Below the pieces are notes generated by a model. The model saw only the letters and a list, made by a program, of their open reading frames with translations, was not told where the DNA came from and searched no databases. Both the position numbers and the translations under genes were made by a program. Shown one piece after another: positions 8,133 to 17,663 of a stretch of DNA of 64,000 bases (positions within the stretch are counted from its first letter, which is position 1; every line of letters starts with the position of its first letter). This DNA is from Chryseobacterium gleum (GTDB lineage: Bacteria; Bacteroidota; Bacteroidia; Flavobacteriales_D; Crocinitomicaceae): contig CAMAXI010000007.1 in assembly GCA_945862165.1 (NCBI GenBank), positions 78,802-142,801 on the forward strand. The letters run 5' to 3'.

Positions 8133-10208
8133 TTATTCCACACTCTTTATCAACAATTCTAGTATTGAAATAGCTGCAGTTGGAATTTTAGTGCCTGGAC
8201 CAAAAACTCCAAAAACTCCTTTTTCATACAAGAAATCATAATCTTTTGCTGGAATAACCCCACCAGCGATGACCATAATGTCTGCTCTTCCAAGTGACTT
8301 TAGTTCTTCAATAACTGCTGGAATTAAGGTTTTATGTCCTGCTGCTAATGAGCTAATACCAAGGATATGTACATCATTCTCAATCGCTTGTTTGGCTACT
8401 TCTTGCGGTGTTTGAAATAAAGGGCTGATATCCACATCAAACCCCATATCCGCGAAGGATGTTGCAATAATTTTAGCTCCTCGATCGTGGCCATCTTGAC
8501 CCATCTTTGCTACCATAATACGCGGTCTTCTTCCTTCTAAGTACGCGAATTTATCGGCTAAAGCAATTGCTTTTTTAAAATCTTCATTTTTCATAACTCC
8601 TTTTGCATATACGCCTTGAATCGAATGTATTTTAGCTTGGTATCTTCCAAAAACACGTTCCAATGCATCTGAAATTTCTCCTAATGTTGCTCTATTTCGT
8701 GCGCAAACAATTGCTGCCTCCAACAAGTTACCTTCGTCTGTTTGCGCAATTTTTTCGATGGCTAAAAGGCTTTCTTGGACTAGCGTAGTATCTCTTTCGG
8801 TTTTCAACTTGTTAAGTTGTTCCACTTGCTGAATACGAACCGAATCATTATTGATTTCCAAAGTTTCAATCGGTTCTTCTTTTGCGAGTTGGTAACGGTT
8901 TACTCCAACAATTATGTCTTCCTCACCATCTATGCGTGCTTGTTTTGTTGTTGCTGCTTCCTCAATACGCATTTTCGGAATGCCTGCCTCTATCGCTTTT
9001 GTCATTCCACCCAAAGTTTCCACTTCCTCAATTAATTCCCAAGCTTCTTGACAAAGTGTTTCTGTTAAAGTTTCAATGGCTTTACTTCCTTCGGTTGGGT
9101 CAATAATTCCTGTAATTCCAATTTCTTCCTGTAAATAGATTTGGGTGTTTCGCGCGATTCTAGCAGAAAAATCTGTCGGTAAAGCAATCGCTTCATCCAA
9201 TGAATTTGTATGTAACGATTGTGTTCCCCCTAGAACAGCTGCTAATGCTTCGATACAAGTACGGGTAACATTATTGAATGGGTCTTGTTCGGTTAAACTC
9301 CAACCAGATGTTTGGCAGTGTGTTCGCAATGCCATCGATTTTTCTTTTTTAGGATTAAATTGTTTGACAATTTTCGCCCATAATAATCTTCCTGCGCGCA
9401 ATTTGGCAATTTCTACCATGGGTTTCATACCGATTCCCCAGAAGAAACTTAAGCGCGGTGCAAAATCATCGATATCCAAACCTACATTAATTCCAGCACG
9501 TAAATACTCTAATCCATCGGCAAGCGTATATGCAAGTTCTTGTGCAGCAGTCGCGCCAGCTTCATGCATGTGGTATCCAGAAATAGATATCGAGTTGAAT
9601 TTCGGCATATATTTAGTCGTGTACGCAAATATATCCGCGATAATCCGCATGGATGGAGTGGGAGGATAAATGTAGGTGTTACGCACCATAAATTCTTTCA
9701 AGATGTCGTTCTGTATTGTTCCTGAAAGTAATTCTTGTTTTACCCCTTGTTCTTCTGCGGCAACAATATAGAATGCTAAAATTGGAATTACTGCACCATT
9801 CATTGTCATAGAAACAGACATTTGATCCAATGGGATTTGGTCAAATAATACTTTCATGTCTAAAACGGAGTCAATTGCTACTCCTGCTTTTCCAACATCC
9901 CCAGTAACGCGTGGATGATCAGAATCGTATCCACGATGTGTGGCCAAATCAAAGGCAACCGAAAGTCCTTTTTGTCCAGCTGCTAAATTGCGTTGATAGA
10001 ATGCGTTGGATTCTTCTGCTGTCGAAAATCCTGCGTATTGTCGAATTGTCCAAGAACGAGAACGGTACATGGATGCATAGGGTCCGCCTAAAAATGGCGC
10101 AATACCTGACTTGAATCCAATGTGTTCAGGGTATGTATATGGTTTGATTACCGGATTTGAAGTTGGTAAGTCTTTCCAATCGGTTTTTGTGAAATCTATG
10201 TTTTTCAT
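8133..10208 (-). CDS. mutB: Methylmalonyl-CoA mutase, large (catalytic) subunit
   Basis: A 691-residue adenosylcobalamin enzyme interconverting methylmalonyl-CoA and succinyl-CoA in propionate metabolism. The N-terminal TIM barrel includes [30 protein letters not shown] and [14 protein letters not shown]. The C-terminal B12-binding domain (from about residue 555) has the DGHDRGAK motif, whose His ligates cobalt, plus GISSLAAGH and the GG of VIAGGVIP. It starts 4 nt after the stop of the small subunit, so both are translated from one transcript. No epimerase or MeaB-type chaperone gene is in the window. Confidence 0.97.
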   Translation of the reverse strand: MKNIDFTKTDWKDLPTSNPVIKPYTYPEHIGFKSGIAPFLGGPYASMYRSRSWTIRQYAGFSTAEESNAFYQRNLAAGQKGLSVAFDLATHRGYDSDHPRVTGDVGKAGVAIDSVLDMKVLFDQIPLDQMSVSMTMNGAVIPILAFYIVAAEEQGVKQELLSGTIQNDILKEFMVRNTYIYPPTPSMRIIADIFAYTTKYMPKFNSISISGYHMHEAGATAAQELAYTLADGLEYLRAGINVGLDIDDFAPRLSFFWGIGMKPMVEIAKLRAGRLLWAKIVKQFNPKKEKSMALRTHCQTSGWSLTEQDPFNNVTRTCIEALAAVLGGTQSLHTNSLDEAIALPTDFSARIARNTQIYLQEEIGITGIIDPTEGSKAIETLTETLCQEAWELIEEVETLGGMTKAIEAGIPKMRIEEAATTKQARIDGEEDIIVGVNRYQLAKEEPIETLEINNDSVRIQQVEQLNKLKTERDTTLVQESLLAIEKIAQTDEGNLLEAAIVCARNRATLGEISDALERVFGRYQAKIHSIQGVYAKGVMKNEDFKKAIALADKFAYLEGRRPRIMVAKMGQDGHDRGAKIIATSFADMGFDVDISPLFQTPQEVAKQAIENDVHILGISSLAAGHKTLIPAVIEELKSLGRADIMVIAGGVIPAKDYDFLYEKGVFGVFGPGTKIPTAAISILELLIKSVE

Positions 10209-10212
10209 TTTT

Positions 10213-11442
10213 TTACAATTTTTCAGACAATCTATTTTCGAATTCCTTTTCCAAAATCAATGGATTTATTCCCATAAAAGTTTCTTCCGCTTCTCTCCAA
10301 GTTGTGTTTGAAAGATCCGGGTCTAAATAGTTATTTATTCCTACCAAAACTTGTTTTTTCTCCAAGATGTTTTGTATGCTTTTAGAACGTACACGTGCAA
10401 TTTCAGTTGTTAAATAAGCTTCTGCTGCTGAAGTATTTACACCTCCTTGTTCTTCAATTATTTGGAATAATTTCCACGCTTCGTTTGCTAGCGTTGTCGT
10501 ATATTTTTCAAGAATCAGACTTCCTTCTAATGGATCTACGAGTTGATTTATTTCGGCTTCATCTTTTAAGATCAACGAAATATTAATCGCCATTCGCTCT
10601 GAAAAAGGGCTACTTCCAGTTGTTGCAAGTAAATCGTATGGTTGAATGATTAGTTGATCCACACCACTTAATACTGCGGATAAACCTTCCGTAGTTTGTC
10701 GAAGTAGGTTTGTGTAAGGATCTTGTAAGGATTTATTTACAAAACCTGTTTTAGCTGTAATATAAGTTTTAGCAGTTGCTCCATATGCTGTTTTTATTTT
10801 ATTCCAAAGCACTTGAAATGCTCTAAACTTTGCAATTTCCAAGAGAAAATTTGGACCAATTCCAAAGGTGAAATGGATTGGTTCGTTTGGATCTTTAGCA
10901 AGTAAATTTTTTCCTTTTGCTAATGCGTATGCTAATGATTGCTTTATATTTCCGCCGATAGCATACACTCCATACGAATTTACGGTATTTTGCTTGGAAT
11001 TTACCTGTATAAATAACGGAGACTTATCCGAAAACCAAGCGCGAATTAAAGTAGCTTGTTCTTCGTCTTTTGTCGTGAAATAGGTATATATGTATGCAAT
11101 TTCAATGCCCGCGAGTAATACGGGTAGTTGAACATTTTGAAGTTGTGTTACATCGAAGTTTAATGCATTTGCTCCTAAATTTAGTTGGAGTAACGCAAAT
11201 TGATTCGCTGTCTTTTCATTGCTAACCTGAATTTCTACGCCAATTTTCCAATCGTTTGTTGTTGGTTTTTCATAGTTTAGAATTTTGGTGTTCGCTGTAT
11301 AGATATCGGTAAAAGTCAATTCCTCTATTTCGTTTTTAAAAGCGGTTGGATCATCCGTGTTTTCAGATTTTAATTCTTTGATTAACTGTGTTTTCCAATC
11401 AGAAAGATTCGGTTTTTCAAATGCTTCAAATAGTTTTTTCAT
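10213..11442 (-). CDS. mutA: Methylmalonyl-CoA mutase, small (non-catalytic) subunit
   Basis: A 409-residue homologue of the mutase barrel, without the C-terminal cobalamin-binding domain seen in its partner (no DxHxxG), so it is structural. Start chosen at the ATG giving [16 protein letters not shown]: the open frame runs 24 residues further upstream but those residues are hydrophobic, unlike the family, and a TAnnTTTG box (11473-11480) falls within that extension. It pairs with mutB immediately downstream to form the heterodimer. Confidence 0.92.
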   Translation of the reverse strand: MKKLFEAFEKPNLSDWKTQLIKELKSENTDDPTAFKNEIEELTFTDIYTANTKILNYEKPTTNDWKIGVEIQVSNEKTANQFALLQLNLGANALNFDVTQLQNVQLPVLLAGIEIAYIYTYFTTKDEEQATLIRAWFSDKSPLFIQVNSKQNTVNSYGVYAIGGNIKQSLAYALAKGKNLLAKDPNEPIHFTFGIGPNFLLEIAKFRAFQVLWNKIKTAYGATAKTYITAKTGFVNKSLQDPYTNLLRQTTEGLSAVLSGVDQLIIQPYDLLATTGSSPFSERMAINISLILKDEAEINQLVDPLEGSLILEKYTTTLANEAWKLFQIIEEQGGVNTSAAEAYLTTEIARVRSKSIQNILEKKQVLVGINNYLDPDLSNTTWREAEETFMGINPLILEKEFENRLSEKL

Positions 11443-11472
11443 TCGTTTGGATTGAAAATAAAAATATACAAT

Positions 11473-11480
11473 CAAAGGTA
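11473..11480 (-). promoter_or_regulatory. Bacteroidota -7 box for mutAB
   Basis: TACCTTTG on the minus strand, about 30 nt upstream of the chosen mutA ATG. No TTG at the right distance. It supports the shorter mutA start. Confidence 0.45.
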
Positions 11481-11535
11481 AGGATATATCTAGGAAATAA
11501 AAAGTATACCGCAAAAGTCTATGCTTTAGATATAT

Positions 11536-11543
11536 TATATTTG
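11536..11543 (+). promoter_or_regulatory. Bacteroidota -7 box for the HMA lipoprotein gene
   Basis: TATATTTG 34 nt before the ATG at 11578, in the divergent 135-nt gap shared with mutA. No obvious -33 element. Confidence 0.4.
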
Positions 11544-11577
11544 TGCTATTAAATGCTAATTACTTTTATATCACCTT

Positions 11578-11961
11578 ATGAAAACAGTTTATTTTTTTTC
11601 GTTATGTATTTTACTTTTTGCATGTAACACTACTCCAGAAATTACCGAGGAACCAAAGAAAGTTCGTGTAATGAATCAATCGACTACAAAAAATGGGATT
11701 ACGACAGCGAAATTTACTGTTTGGGGAAATTGTGGCATGTGTAAAGAAACAATCGAAAAATCTTTAAAAATTAATGGTGTTAAACATGCAGATTGGCACA
11801 TTGAAAGTAAAATATTGACGGTTTCTTTGGATACGGCTCTTGTGGATTTGCAAACGGTTCAACAAGCAGTCGCTAGTGTTGGCTATGATAATGTTAAATA
11901 TACTGGGGATTCAAAGGCGTATGCAAAATTACATGCGTGTTGTCAATACGAACGCAAATAA
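11578..11961 (+). CDS. Heavy-metal-associated (HMA) domain lipoprotein
   Basis: A 127-residue protein. The N-terminus MKTVYFFSLCILLFACN ends in a lipobox, so it is probably a lipid-anchored envelope protein. Residues about 43-110 form an HMA fold with the metal-binding CGMC (FTVWGNCGMCKETI), as in CopZ/MerP. The tail HACCQYERK adds two more cysteines that may also bind metal. Probable role: copper or similar soft-metal binding or sensing at the envelope. The gene stands alone, with no neighbouring P-type ATPase or metal regulator. Confidence 0.82.
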   Translation: MKTVYFFSLCILLFACNTTPEITEEPKKVRVMNQSTTKNGITTAKFTVWGNCGMCKETIEKSLKINGVKHADWHIESKILTVSLDTALVDLQTVQQAVASVGYDNVKYTGDSKAYAKLHACCQYERK

Positions 11962-12007
11962 TAATATAGTGCACAAAGCGTAATAATTATTTAACATGCA
12001 GCGGTAA

Positions 12008-12034
12008 TTGATTACGTATATATACTTAAATTTG
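12008..12034 (+). promoter_or_regulatory. Candidate promoter for the LuxR-type regulator gene
   Basis: TTG at 12008-12010, a 16-nt spacer and TAAATTTG at 12027-12034, 34 nt before the ATG. A second -7-like box, TATTTTTG, is at 12044-12051, so the true start site is uncertain. Confidence 0.45.
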
Positions 12035-12068
12035 TACTCTTTTTATTTTTGTAATTCATTTTTTAACA

Positions 12069-12704
12069 ATGATTCATATTTTCTTGGTAGACGATCATAA
12101 AATTCTTCGTAAAGGATTGAAAATTTTGTTGGAATCTGAACGAAATTTTAAAGTGGTTGGAGAAGCAAATTCTGTAAGAGAAGCAATCACTGCAATTTCT
12201 TCCGCAGAAAAAATTGACGTAGTTGTTACGGGTATCAATTTACCAAATGAATCCGGTTTAGAGCTTGTAAAATATCTTACAGCAAATACTCCTAGTGTTA
12301 AAAGTCTCGTTTTTTCCATGAACCTTGCATGTTCTTACGCGTTAAAGGCGATGGAAATAGGTGCTAGTGGGTATGTAACCAAAAATTGTGAGGACTTTGA
12401 ATTAATCAATGCTATAATGGAGGTACATCATGGAAACACTTTCGTTTCGGAATCAATAATCGAGGAACTAACTAAAAATCAAACAGCTAAATCAGTACAT
12501 GAAATTCCAATATCCCCCAGGGAATTAGAGGTTTTAAAGCATATTATTGATGGTTGGAGTAATAAAATGATCGGAGATATGATGTATGTAAGTGAAAGTA
12601 CGGTCAACACGCATCGCTATCATTTAATGAAAAAATTGAAGGCTAAAAATTCAGCGGATTTGGTGCGTATCGCGTTCTCTAAAAATTTGATTAATCAAAA
12701 TTAG
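12069..12704 (+). CDS. NarL/LuxR-family response regulator with atypical receiver (phosphoacceptor Asp replaced by Gly)
   Basis: A 211-residue protein with an N-terminal receiver domain (1-120) and a C-terminal LuxR-type HTH (about 145-205: ISPRELEVLKHIIDGWSNKMIGDMMYVSESTVNTHRYHLMKKL). The acidic pocket D8-D9, the switch residue S83 and K105 are conserved, but the position expected to hold the phosphoacceptor Asp is Gly (residue 55, DVVVTGINLP, codon GGT at 12231). Phosphorylation there is not possible, so the protein may act constitutively or be controlled by other means. No histidine kinase gene is adjacent. Its 3' end overlaps the convergent FISUMP gene by 14 nt. Confidence 0.9.
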   Translation: MIHIFLVDDHKILRKGLKILLESERNFKVVGEANSVREAITAISSAEKIDVVVTGINLPNESGLELVKYLTANTPSVKSLVFSMNLACSYALKAMEIGASGYVTKNCEDFELINAIMEVHHGNTFVSESIIEELTKNQTAKSVHEIPISPRELEVLKHIIDGWSNKMIGDMMYVSESTVNTHRYHLMKKLKAKNSADLVRIAFSKNLINQN

Positions 12705-13353
12705 AACGCATACATCGAACACTTAAACCACCATTTACTTCAAAGTTGTAGTGATTTACAGTTGTTGTAGAAAAATACCACATCCAAGCAAACCCTTTGT
12801 AATCCAATGTATTTGACCAATAATAGGCAAATGTTTGTTGAAATATATAATTCCCAGTAAGCATTCTACTTCCAGCAAATCCCACTTCTTTAAAAAATGG
12901 AATTTCGCTAGAATTGGACTTTTTCTTGTAAATGAAATTAGAATTGTCCGTTTCAGTTACGTTTACACTATTTGTTTCATTGTAGATTTTGTCAATCGCT
13001 ATTTTCCATTCCGCATCTGAAGGTACTTTCCAGCCTGCAGGACAAATACCGCGTTTATCGATTACCGTAGACCAAGTATATAAGTAGCCTTGCTCTTTGA
13101 TTTTATTTTTATCTCCAGCTGGAGCCCATCGGTAAATTTGGTTGGTGTCAGTGTTTAGCGGTGTGTTTATCGTTTTGGTTGTTCGTATAGAGTCGCCATT
13201 AGAAAATCGGGTGGTTTTTAGATTTTCGAGAAACCATTCTGTACTATCGATGCGAAAGGTTTGGTAAATATTTCCATCCACATCTTTGACACTATTTTGT
13301 GCGGAAATAGTGCGAGAAAACACGATGAGTATTAGTAATGCTTTAAATTTCAT
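12691..13353 (-). CDS. Exported FISUMP-domain protein
   Basis: A 220-residue protein with a signal peptide (cleavage near TISAQ) and the Fibrobacter succinogenes major paralogous (FISUMP) domain: DGNIYQTFRI near the start, EWFLENLKTTRFSNGDSI, GYLYTWSTVIDKRGICPAGWKVPSDAEW, and the terminal GGLSVRCMR. Such proteins are surface or secreted and often lipoproteins; their biochemical role is unknown. It lies 23 nt downstream of the YwqK-like gene and is probably co-transcribed. Confidence 0.85.
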   Translation of the reverse strand: MKFKALLILIVFSRTISAQNSVKDVDGNIYQTFRIDSTEWFLENLKTTRFSNGDSIRTTKTINTPLNTDTNQIYRWAPAGDKNKIKEQGYLYTWSTVIDKRGICPAGWKVPSDAEWKIAIDKIYNETNSVNVTETDNSNFIYKKKSNSSEIPFFKEVGFAGSRMLTGNYIFQQTFAYYWSNTLDYKGFAWMWYFSTTTVNHYNFEVNGGLSVRCMRSNFD

Positions 13354-13376
13354 GCATTTAAATTTTGCGGTTTGTT

Positions 13377-14225
13377 TTAATTGATTTTACCTTCTGAAAA
13401 GAAAAATCCATCCCGATAGATACTGATAGATTTTAAAAGTCCATTCGTATCATAGTTGTAAATTTTACCCGTGTAAATCGAACCAAATTTGAAATTTCCA
13501 ACTTGGTATAATTCATCCTGTTTGTTGTACACAACATTATACCCATTTGGGTCAAATGGACCATCTTTTAAGATTGGACCTGCAACACGAATTGAATTAA
13601 ATCCTTTGGTTAGTATTGGTATATTGGAATTGAATGCTAAATCGTTGTGAACGATTGCTTCTACTTTTCCTTGTTTTTTGATATGAATCTGACTACTTAT
13701 AACACCAGATTTTTCATACCAAGTAACATCCCCCCTCACTTTATCTTCTTTTGATTCATAGGATAATGCCAGTGTACCATTGTTGTAAAAGTGTTTAGTG
13801 ACACCAAGTTGTTTTCCGTGTTTGTCATAGATGGATATGCTAGAAATTTTTCCACTTGGGAAATAATAAGTTAAAGTGTCATTATAATGTTGGTTGGAAA
13901 AAACGCCTTTTTCTTTAATTACTCCTGTTGGATAAAATTTTTCATAAGGACCATTAGGTACGTTGGATACATATTTTCCTTTTAGTTTTGGTGTTTTACC
14001 ATCTGGATAATATTTAGTCCACATCGCTTCCTTTTTCCCTTTTACCAAGATTCCTTCTTCGACTTTAGTATTTGCGTTATAATTACTATTCGGCAAATCT
14101 TTTCCGTAGTAGGTCATGAATACTGTATCCGTTTTTATTTTAGGGCGATTGGATTGAGAAAACCCGGTTAAATGGAAGCAAATTATCAAGATGAATGCGG
14201 GGTAATTAAGTTTTCTATTTTTCAT
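13377..14225 (-). CDS. Exported MORN-variant (YwqK-like) repeat protein
   Basis: A 282-residue protein with a signal peptide (cleavage near LTGFSQ) and repeated beta-strand units of the MORN-variant type: TKYYPDGKTPKLKGKYV, GPYEKFYPTGVIKEKGVF, LTYYFPSGKISSISIYD and TKHFYNNGTLALSYESK. In databases such proteins are often labelled YwqK family antitoxin, but no toxin partner is visible and the export signal argues for an envelope or surface role. First gene of a two-gene minus-strand unit with the FISUMP gene. Confidence 0.8.
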   Translation of the reverse strand: MKNRKLNYPAFILIICFHLTGFSQSNRPKIKTDTVFMTYYGKDLPNSNYNANTKVEEGILVKGKKEAMWTKYYPDGKTPKLKGKYVSNVPNGPYEKFYPTGVIKEKGVFSNQHYNDTLTYYFPSGKISSISIYDKHGKQLGVTKHFYNNGTLALSYESKEDKVRGDVTWYEKSGVISSQIHIKKQGKVEAIVHNDLAFNSNIPILTKGFNSIRVAGPILKDGPFDPNGYNVVYNKQDELYQVGNFKFGSIYTGKIYNYDTNGLLKSISIYRDGFFFSEGKIN

Positions 14226-14254
14226 TTTTGCACAATTTTATGCTTTTACGATGC

Positions 14255-14262
14255 CAAAGTTA
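14255..14262 (-). promoter_or_regulatory. Bacteroidota -7 box for the YwqK/FISUMP unit
   Basis: TAACTTTG on the minus strand, 29 nt upstream of the ATG at 14225. Confidence 0.45.
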
Positions 14263-14514
14263 CGTAATCTATCGCGTGTTTTATATGATATTTATCATAA
14301 ATTTGTTTTTTCATAGTTTTCTATGAGAACCCTATGTTTACTTAACTTTTTGTTAATTTTCACTTCATATTACTACCCTTTTTTATCTTTTTGTGTGTTG
14401 AATTTTGTTTAATAAATACTTGTTCTAAAACACGATAATACTAAATTTAATTTTTGGTTAATAAAAGATATAGAATAGTTGAAAGAAAATTTTATTCGTA
14501 AACCTTATTCCTTG

Positions 14515-14522
14515 TATATTTG
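14515..14522 (+). promoter_or_regulatory. Bacteroidota -7 box for gcvP
   Basis: TATATTTG 23 nt before the ATG of gcvP. The -33 region has a T-rich stretch but no clean TTG. Confidence 0.5.
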
Positions 14523-14545
14523 CACCACATTTAAAGCTGTATATA

Positions 14546-17419
14546 ATGAGTGCATTTTCTGAAAGACACATAGGGTCAAATGAAGCTGAAAAGCAAGCTA
14601 TGTTGGCGAAAATTGGAGTTTCTTCCATCGCTGAATTAATCGATAAAACAATTCCATCTCAAATACGTTTGGGACGTGAATTAAATATCTCGGATGCTTT
14701 GACAGAACAAGAATACCTAACACATATTAATGCGTTAGCTTCTAAAAACAAAGTATTTAAATCGTACATCGGATTGGGATATAACGATACAATCACGCCT
14801 TCTGTGGTTCTAAGAAATGTATTGGAAAATCCAGGATGGTACACGGCATATACGCCATACCAAGCGGAAATTTCACAAGGACGTTTAGAGGCTTTGTTGA
14901 ACTTCCAAACAATGATTTTGGATTTGACAGGAATGGAAATTGCAAACGCATCTTTGTTGGATGAAGCTACTGCTGCTGCTGAGGCGATGCTTATGTTCTT
15001 TAATTCCCGTTCTAGAAATGATGTTAAAGCAGGAAAAAATAAATTTTTCGTTTCTGAATTTGCTTTCCCACAAACTATTGATGTAATCAAAGGTCGTGCA
15101 GCAAACTTAGGAATAGAATTAGTAATCGCTGATCCAGAGACAGTAACTTTTGACACTACATTCTTTGGAGCATTAACACAATACCCAGATGCATTAGGTC
15201 GTATTCAAGATGTTGCAGGATTTATTACAAAAGCACACGCATTAGAGATTAAAGTTGCAGTTGCTGCAGATATCCTATCCTTAGTGTTATTGAAATCTCC
15301 AGGTTCTTTAGGAGCGGATGTTGTGTTAGGTTCTTCACAACGTTTTGGGGTGCCAATGGGATACGGTGGACCACACGCTGCATTCTTCGCATGTAAAGAT
15401 GAATTCAAACGTACAATTCCTGGTCGTATCATCGGTGTTTCGAAAGATGCAGATGATAACCTAGCGTTACGTATGGCATTACAAACACGTGAGCAACATA
15501 TCAAACGCGATAAAGCTACTTCCAATATTTGTACAGCACAAGCATTATTAGCAGTGATGGCGAGTATGTATGCGGTATACCACGGACCAGCGCGTTTAAA
15601 AGCGATTGCGACAGATATTCACACAAAAGCGACTACCGTTGCTACCGAATTAAAAAAATTAGGATATACGGTAAAATCGGATAACTATTTTGACACATTG
15701 TGGGTAGAATTACCTGCTACTGTTTCTGTAGCGACCTTGAAATACCAAACAGAGGCAAACGAAATCAACTTACGTTATGTAAATGATTCACAAGTGACTA
15801 TCAGTTTTGGTGAATCTATTACGAATGCAGATTTAAATACCTTAGTAAATGTATTTGCGCAAGTTTCTGTGAAACCAGTTGTAACGGTTGAGAAATCTTC
15901 AACAGTTACCATTGCTGCGAATGATTTACGCACAGAAGCAATTTTAACACACCCAACGTTCAATACCCATCACTCTGAATCTCAAATGATGCGTTACTTG
16001 AAACGTTTGGAAAACAAAGATTTATCTTTAGTACATAGCATGATTCCGTTAGGGTCTTGTACGATGAAATTAAATGCTGCGACGGAATTAATGCCTATTA
16101 CAAACCCATCGTTTGCAAATATGCACCCATTCTGTCCTGTAGAACAAGCGGAAGGATACCACGAAATGTTACGTCAGTTAGAAATCGATCTTTCTGAATG
16201 TACTGGTTTTGCTGGAACTTCCTTACAGCCAAATTCTGGTGCACAAGGAGAATACGCAGGTTTAATGGTAATGAAAGCATACCACGAATCTCGTGGTGAT
16301 TTCCACCGTAAACACATGATTATTCCTTCTTCTGCCCACGGAACAAACCCAGCTTCTGCGGTGATGGCTGGATTTGAAGTAGTAGTTACTGGTTGTGATG
16401 AAAACGGAAATATCGACATCGAAGCATTACGTGAAAAAGCAATTGAGTTAAAAGACACTTTAGGTGGTTTAATGGTGACTTACCCATCGACACATGGTGT
16501 ATTTGAAGAAGGAATTATTGAAATCACTTCTATCATCCATGAAAATGGTGGACAAGTATATATGGATGGTGCAAATATGAATGCGCAAGTTGGATTAACA
16601 AATCCAGGAAATATTGGTGCAGACGTTTGTCACTTGAACTTACATAAAACATTTGCAATTCCACATGGTGGTGGTGGACCAGGTATGGGCCCAATCGGTG
16701 TGGCAGCACATTTAGTTCCTTTCTTACCAGGAAGTCCAGTATTAAAAGCTGGTGGAGAGCAAGCAATTCATGCTGTTTCTGCTGCTCCTTATGGTAGTGC
16801 ATTGATTTTGTTGATTTCTTATGGATACATCAAAATGTTAGGTGCAAAAGGGTTGAGAGAATCTACGGAAAACGCGATTTTAAATGCAAATTACATCGCT
16901 ACGCAATTGAAAGCGCATTACCCAATCTTGTATACAGGTAAAAATGATACGGTAGCACACGAGTTAATCTTAGATTGTCGTGAGTTTAAAAAGAATGCAG
17001 ATGTTGAAGTAGCGGATATGGCAAAACGTATGATTGATTTTGGATTCCATGCTCCAACCGTTTCTTTTCCAGTTGCCGGTACATTAATGATTGAGCCAAC
17101 AGAGAGTGAAGATAAAGCAGAATTAGACCGTTTCATTGAAGCAATGATCAAGATTCGTCAAGAGATAGCGGAAATCGAAAATGGACATGCAGATAAAGTA
17201 AACAACTTATTGAAAAATGCACCGCATACCGCAGATTGCATCATCAATAAAAACTGGGAATACCCATACACACCAGCAGAAGCTGTGTATCCAGTAGCTT
17301 ACTTGAAAGAGTTTAAATATTGGGTTCCTGTGCGTCGTGTAGACAATGCGTTTGGTGATAGAAACTTAGTGTGTTCTTGTCCAAGTGTAGAGAGTTATGC
17401 GAATGTAGTGGAGGCTTAG
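14546..17419 (+). CDS. gcvP: Glycine dehydrogenase (decarboxylating), P-protein of the glycine cleavage system
   Basis: A 957-residue single-chain P-protein, matching the fused N- and C-half form. The PLP-binding Lys is in [18 protein letters not shown] in the C-terminal half; [16 protein letters not shown] and [13 protein letters not shown] are also typical. It decarboxylates glycine and passes the aminomethyl group to lipoyl-GcvH. gcvT and gcvH are not in the window, so the system's genes are scattered. Monocistronic, with its own promoter and a strong terminator 120 nt downstream. Codon use (many CAC, TAC, CGT) suggests high expression. Confidence 0.98.
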   Translation: MSAFSERHIGSNEAEKQAMLAKIGVSSIAELIDKTIPSQIRLGRELNISDALTEQEYLTHINALASKNKVFKSYIGLGYNDTITPSVVLRNVLENPGWYTAYTPYQAEISQGRLEALLNFQTMILDLTGMEIANASLLDEATAAAEAMLMFFNSRSRNDVKAGKNKFFVSEFAFPQTIDVIKGRAANLGIELVIADPETVTFDTTFFGALTQYPDALGRIQDVAGFITKAHALEIKVAVAADILSLVLLKSPGSLGADVVLGSSQRFGVPMGYGGPHAAFFACKDEFKRTIPGRIIGVSKDADDNLALRMALQTREQHIKRDKATSNICTAQALLAVMASMYAVYHGPARLKAIATDIHTKATTVATELKKLGYTVKSDNYFDTLWVELPATVSVATLKYQTEANEINLRYVNDSQVTISFGESITNADLNTLVNVFAQVSVKPVVTVEKSSTVTIAANDLRTEAILTHPTFNTHHSESQMMRYLKRLENKDLSLVHSMIPLGSCTMKLNAATELMPITNPSFANMHPFCPVEQAEGYHEMLRQLEIDLSECTGFAGTSLQPNSGAQGEYAGLMVMKAYHESRGDFHRKHMIIPSSAHGTNPASAVMAGFEVVVTGCDENGNIDIEALREKAIELKDTLGGLMVTYPSTHGVFEEGIIEITSIIHENGGQVYMDGANMNAQVGLTNPGNIGADVCHLNLHKTFAIPHGGGGPGMGPIGVAAHLVPFLPGSPVLKAGGEQAIHAVSAAPYGSALILLISYGYIKMLGAKGLRESTENAILNANYIATQLKAHYPILYTGKNDTVAHELILDCREFKKNADVEVADMAKRMIDFGFHAPTVSFPVAGTLMIEPTESEDKAELDRFIEAMIKIRQEIAEIENGHADKVNNLLKNAPHTADCIINKNWEYPYTPAEAVYPVAYLKEFKYWVPVRRVDNAFGDRNLVCSCPSVESYANVVEA

Positions 17420-17525
17420 ACTTCGACAGGCTCAGTCTGACTTAAGTGATTGTCAGATTGAGCGGAAATGTCAGATTTATCTCAGTCGAAATAAATGTCA
17501 GATTGAGCGGAGTCGAAATCGACAT
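17420..17525. repeat. Cluster of dispersed GAGCGGAGTCGA-type intergenic repeats
   Basis: Just after the gcvP stop. TGTCAGATTGAGCGGA occurs at 17451-17466 and 17496-17511, a partial copy TGTCAGATTT at 17469-17478, and related CTTCGACAGGCTCAGTCTGAC at 17421-17441. The same GAGCGGAGTCGA core recurs in the hairpin at 23309-23356. Short repeats of this kind are common between genes in Flavobacteriia. Confidence 0.7.
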
Positions 17526-17542
17526 GAATTTTTTAAAAAATT

Positions 17543-17573
17543 AAAAGGGAGGATGTGATGTCCTCCCTTTTTT
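17543..17573 (+). terminator. Intrinsic terminator of gcvP
   Basis: AAAAGGGAGGA, a 7-nt loop, TCCTCCCTTTT, then more T: an 11-bp stem ending in a T run. Confidence 0.85.
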
Positions 17574-17584
17574 ATGTCTTTTTC

Positions 17585-17628
17585 GGAATGTAATCCAAAA
17601 AAATAGGTTCTTTTTTGGATTACATTCC
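17585..17628. repeat. Perfect 18-bp inverted repeat, putative operator of the ATPase gene
   Basis: GGAATGTAATCCAAAAAA (17585-17602) and its exact reverse complement (17611-17628) flank an 8-nt centre. The right arm contains the TTG -33 element of the promoter at 17615-17646, so a protein bound here, or the structure itself, would affect transcription of the DUF4143 ATPase gene. Confidence 0.75.
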
Positions 17629-17646
17629 AAAAAAGTTGTATTTTTG
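17615..17646 (+). promoter_or_regulatory. Bacteroidota promoter for the DUF4143 ATPase gene
   Basis: TTG at 17615-17617 inside the inverted repeat, a 21-nt spacer, and TATTTTTG at 17639-17646, 17 nt before the ATG. Confidence 0.6.
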
Positions 17647-17663
17647 ATTAAACTCATTTCGAT

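Larger units (their letters stand above)
14226..14545. other. 320-nt divergent intergenic region with two small inverted repeats
   Basis: Very AT-rich gap between the YwqK-like gene and gcvP. It holds a -7 box at each end and two inverted repeats: TATGATA-tt-TATCATA (14284-14299) and TCATAG-tttt-CTATGA (14311-14326). They could be operator sites or a small hairpin pair. No ORF, tRNA or recognisable glycine riboswitch (no paired G-rich aptamer stems seen). Confidence 0.4.

Noticed and set aside
9145..9669. 174-codon plus-strand open frame
   Set aside because: Antisense to mutB, whose protein is unmistakable; no promoter or domain.
13377..14225. YwqK antitoxin of a toxin-antitoxin pair
   Set aside because: Signal peptide and no toxin gene; the database label reflects MORN-like repeats only.
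14226..14545. Glycine riboswitch ahead of gcvP
   Set aside because: No recognisable aptamer stems in the AT-rich leader and the -7 box leaves a 5' leader of only about 20 nt.
14659..15156. 165-codon minus-strand open frame
   Set aside because: Antisense shadow of gcvP.
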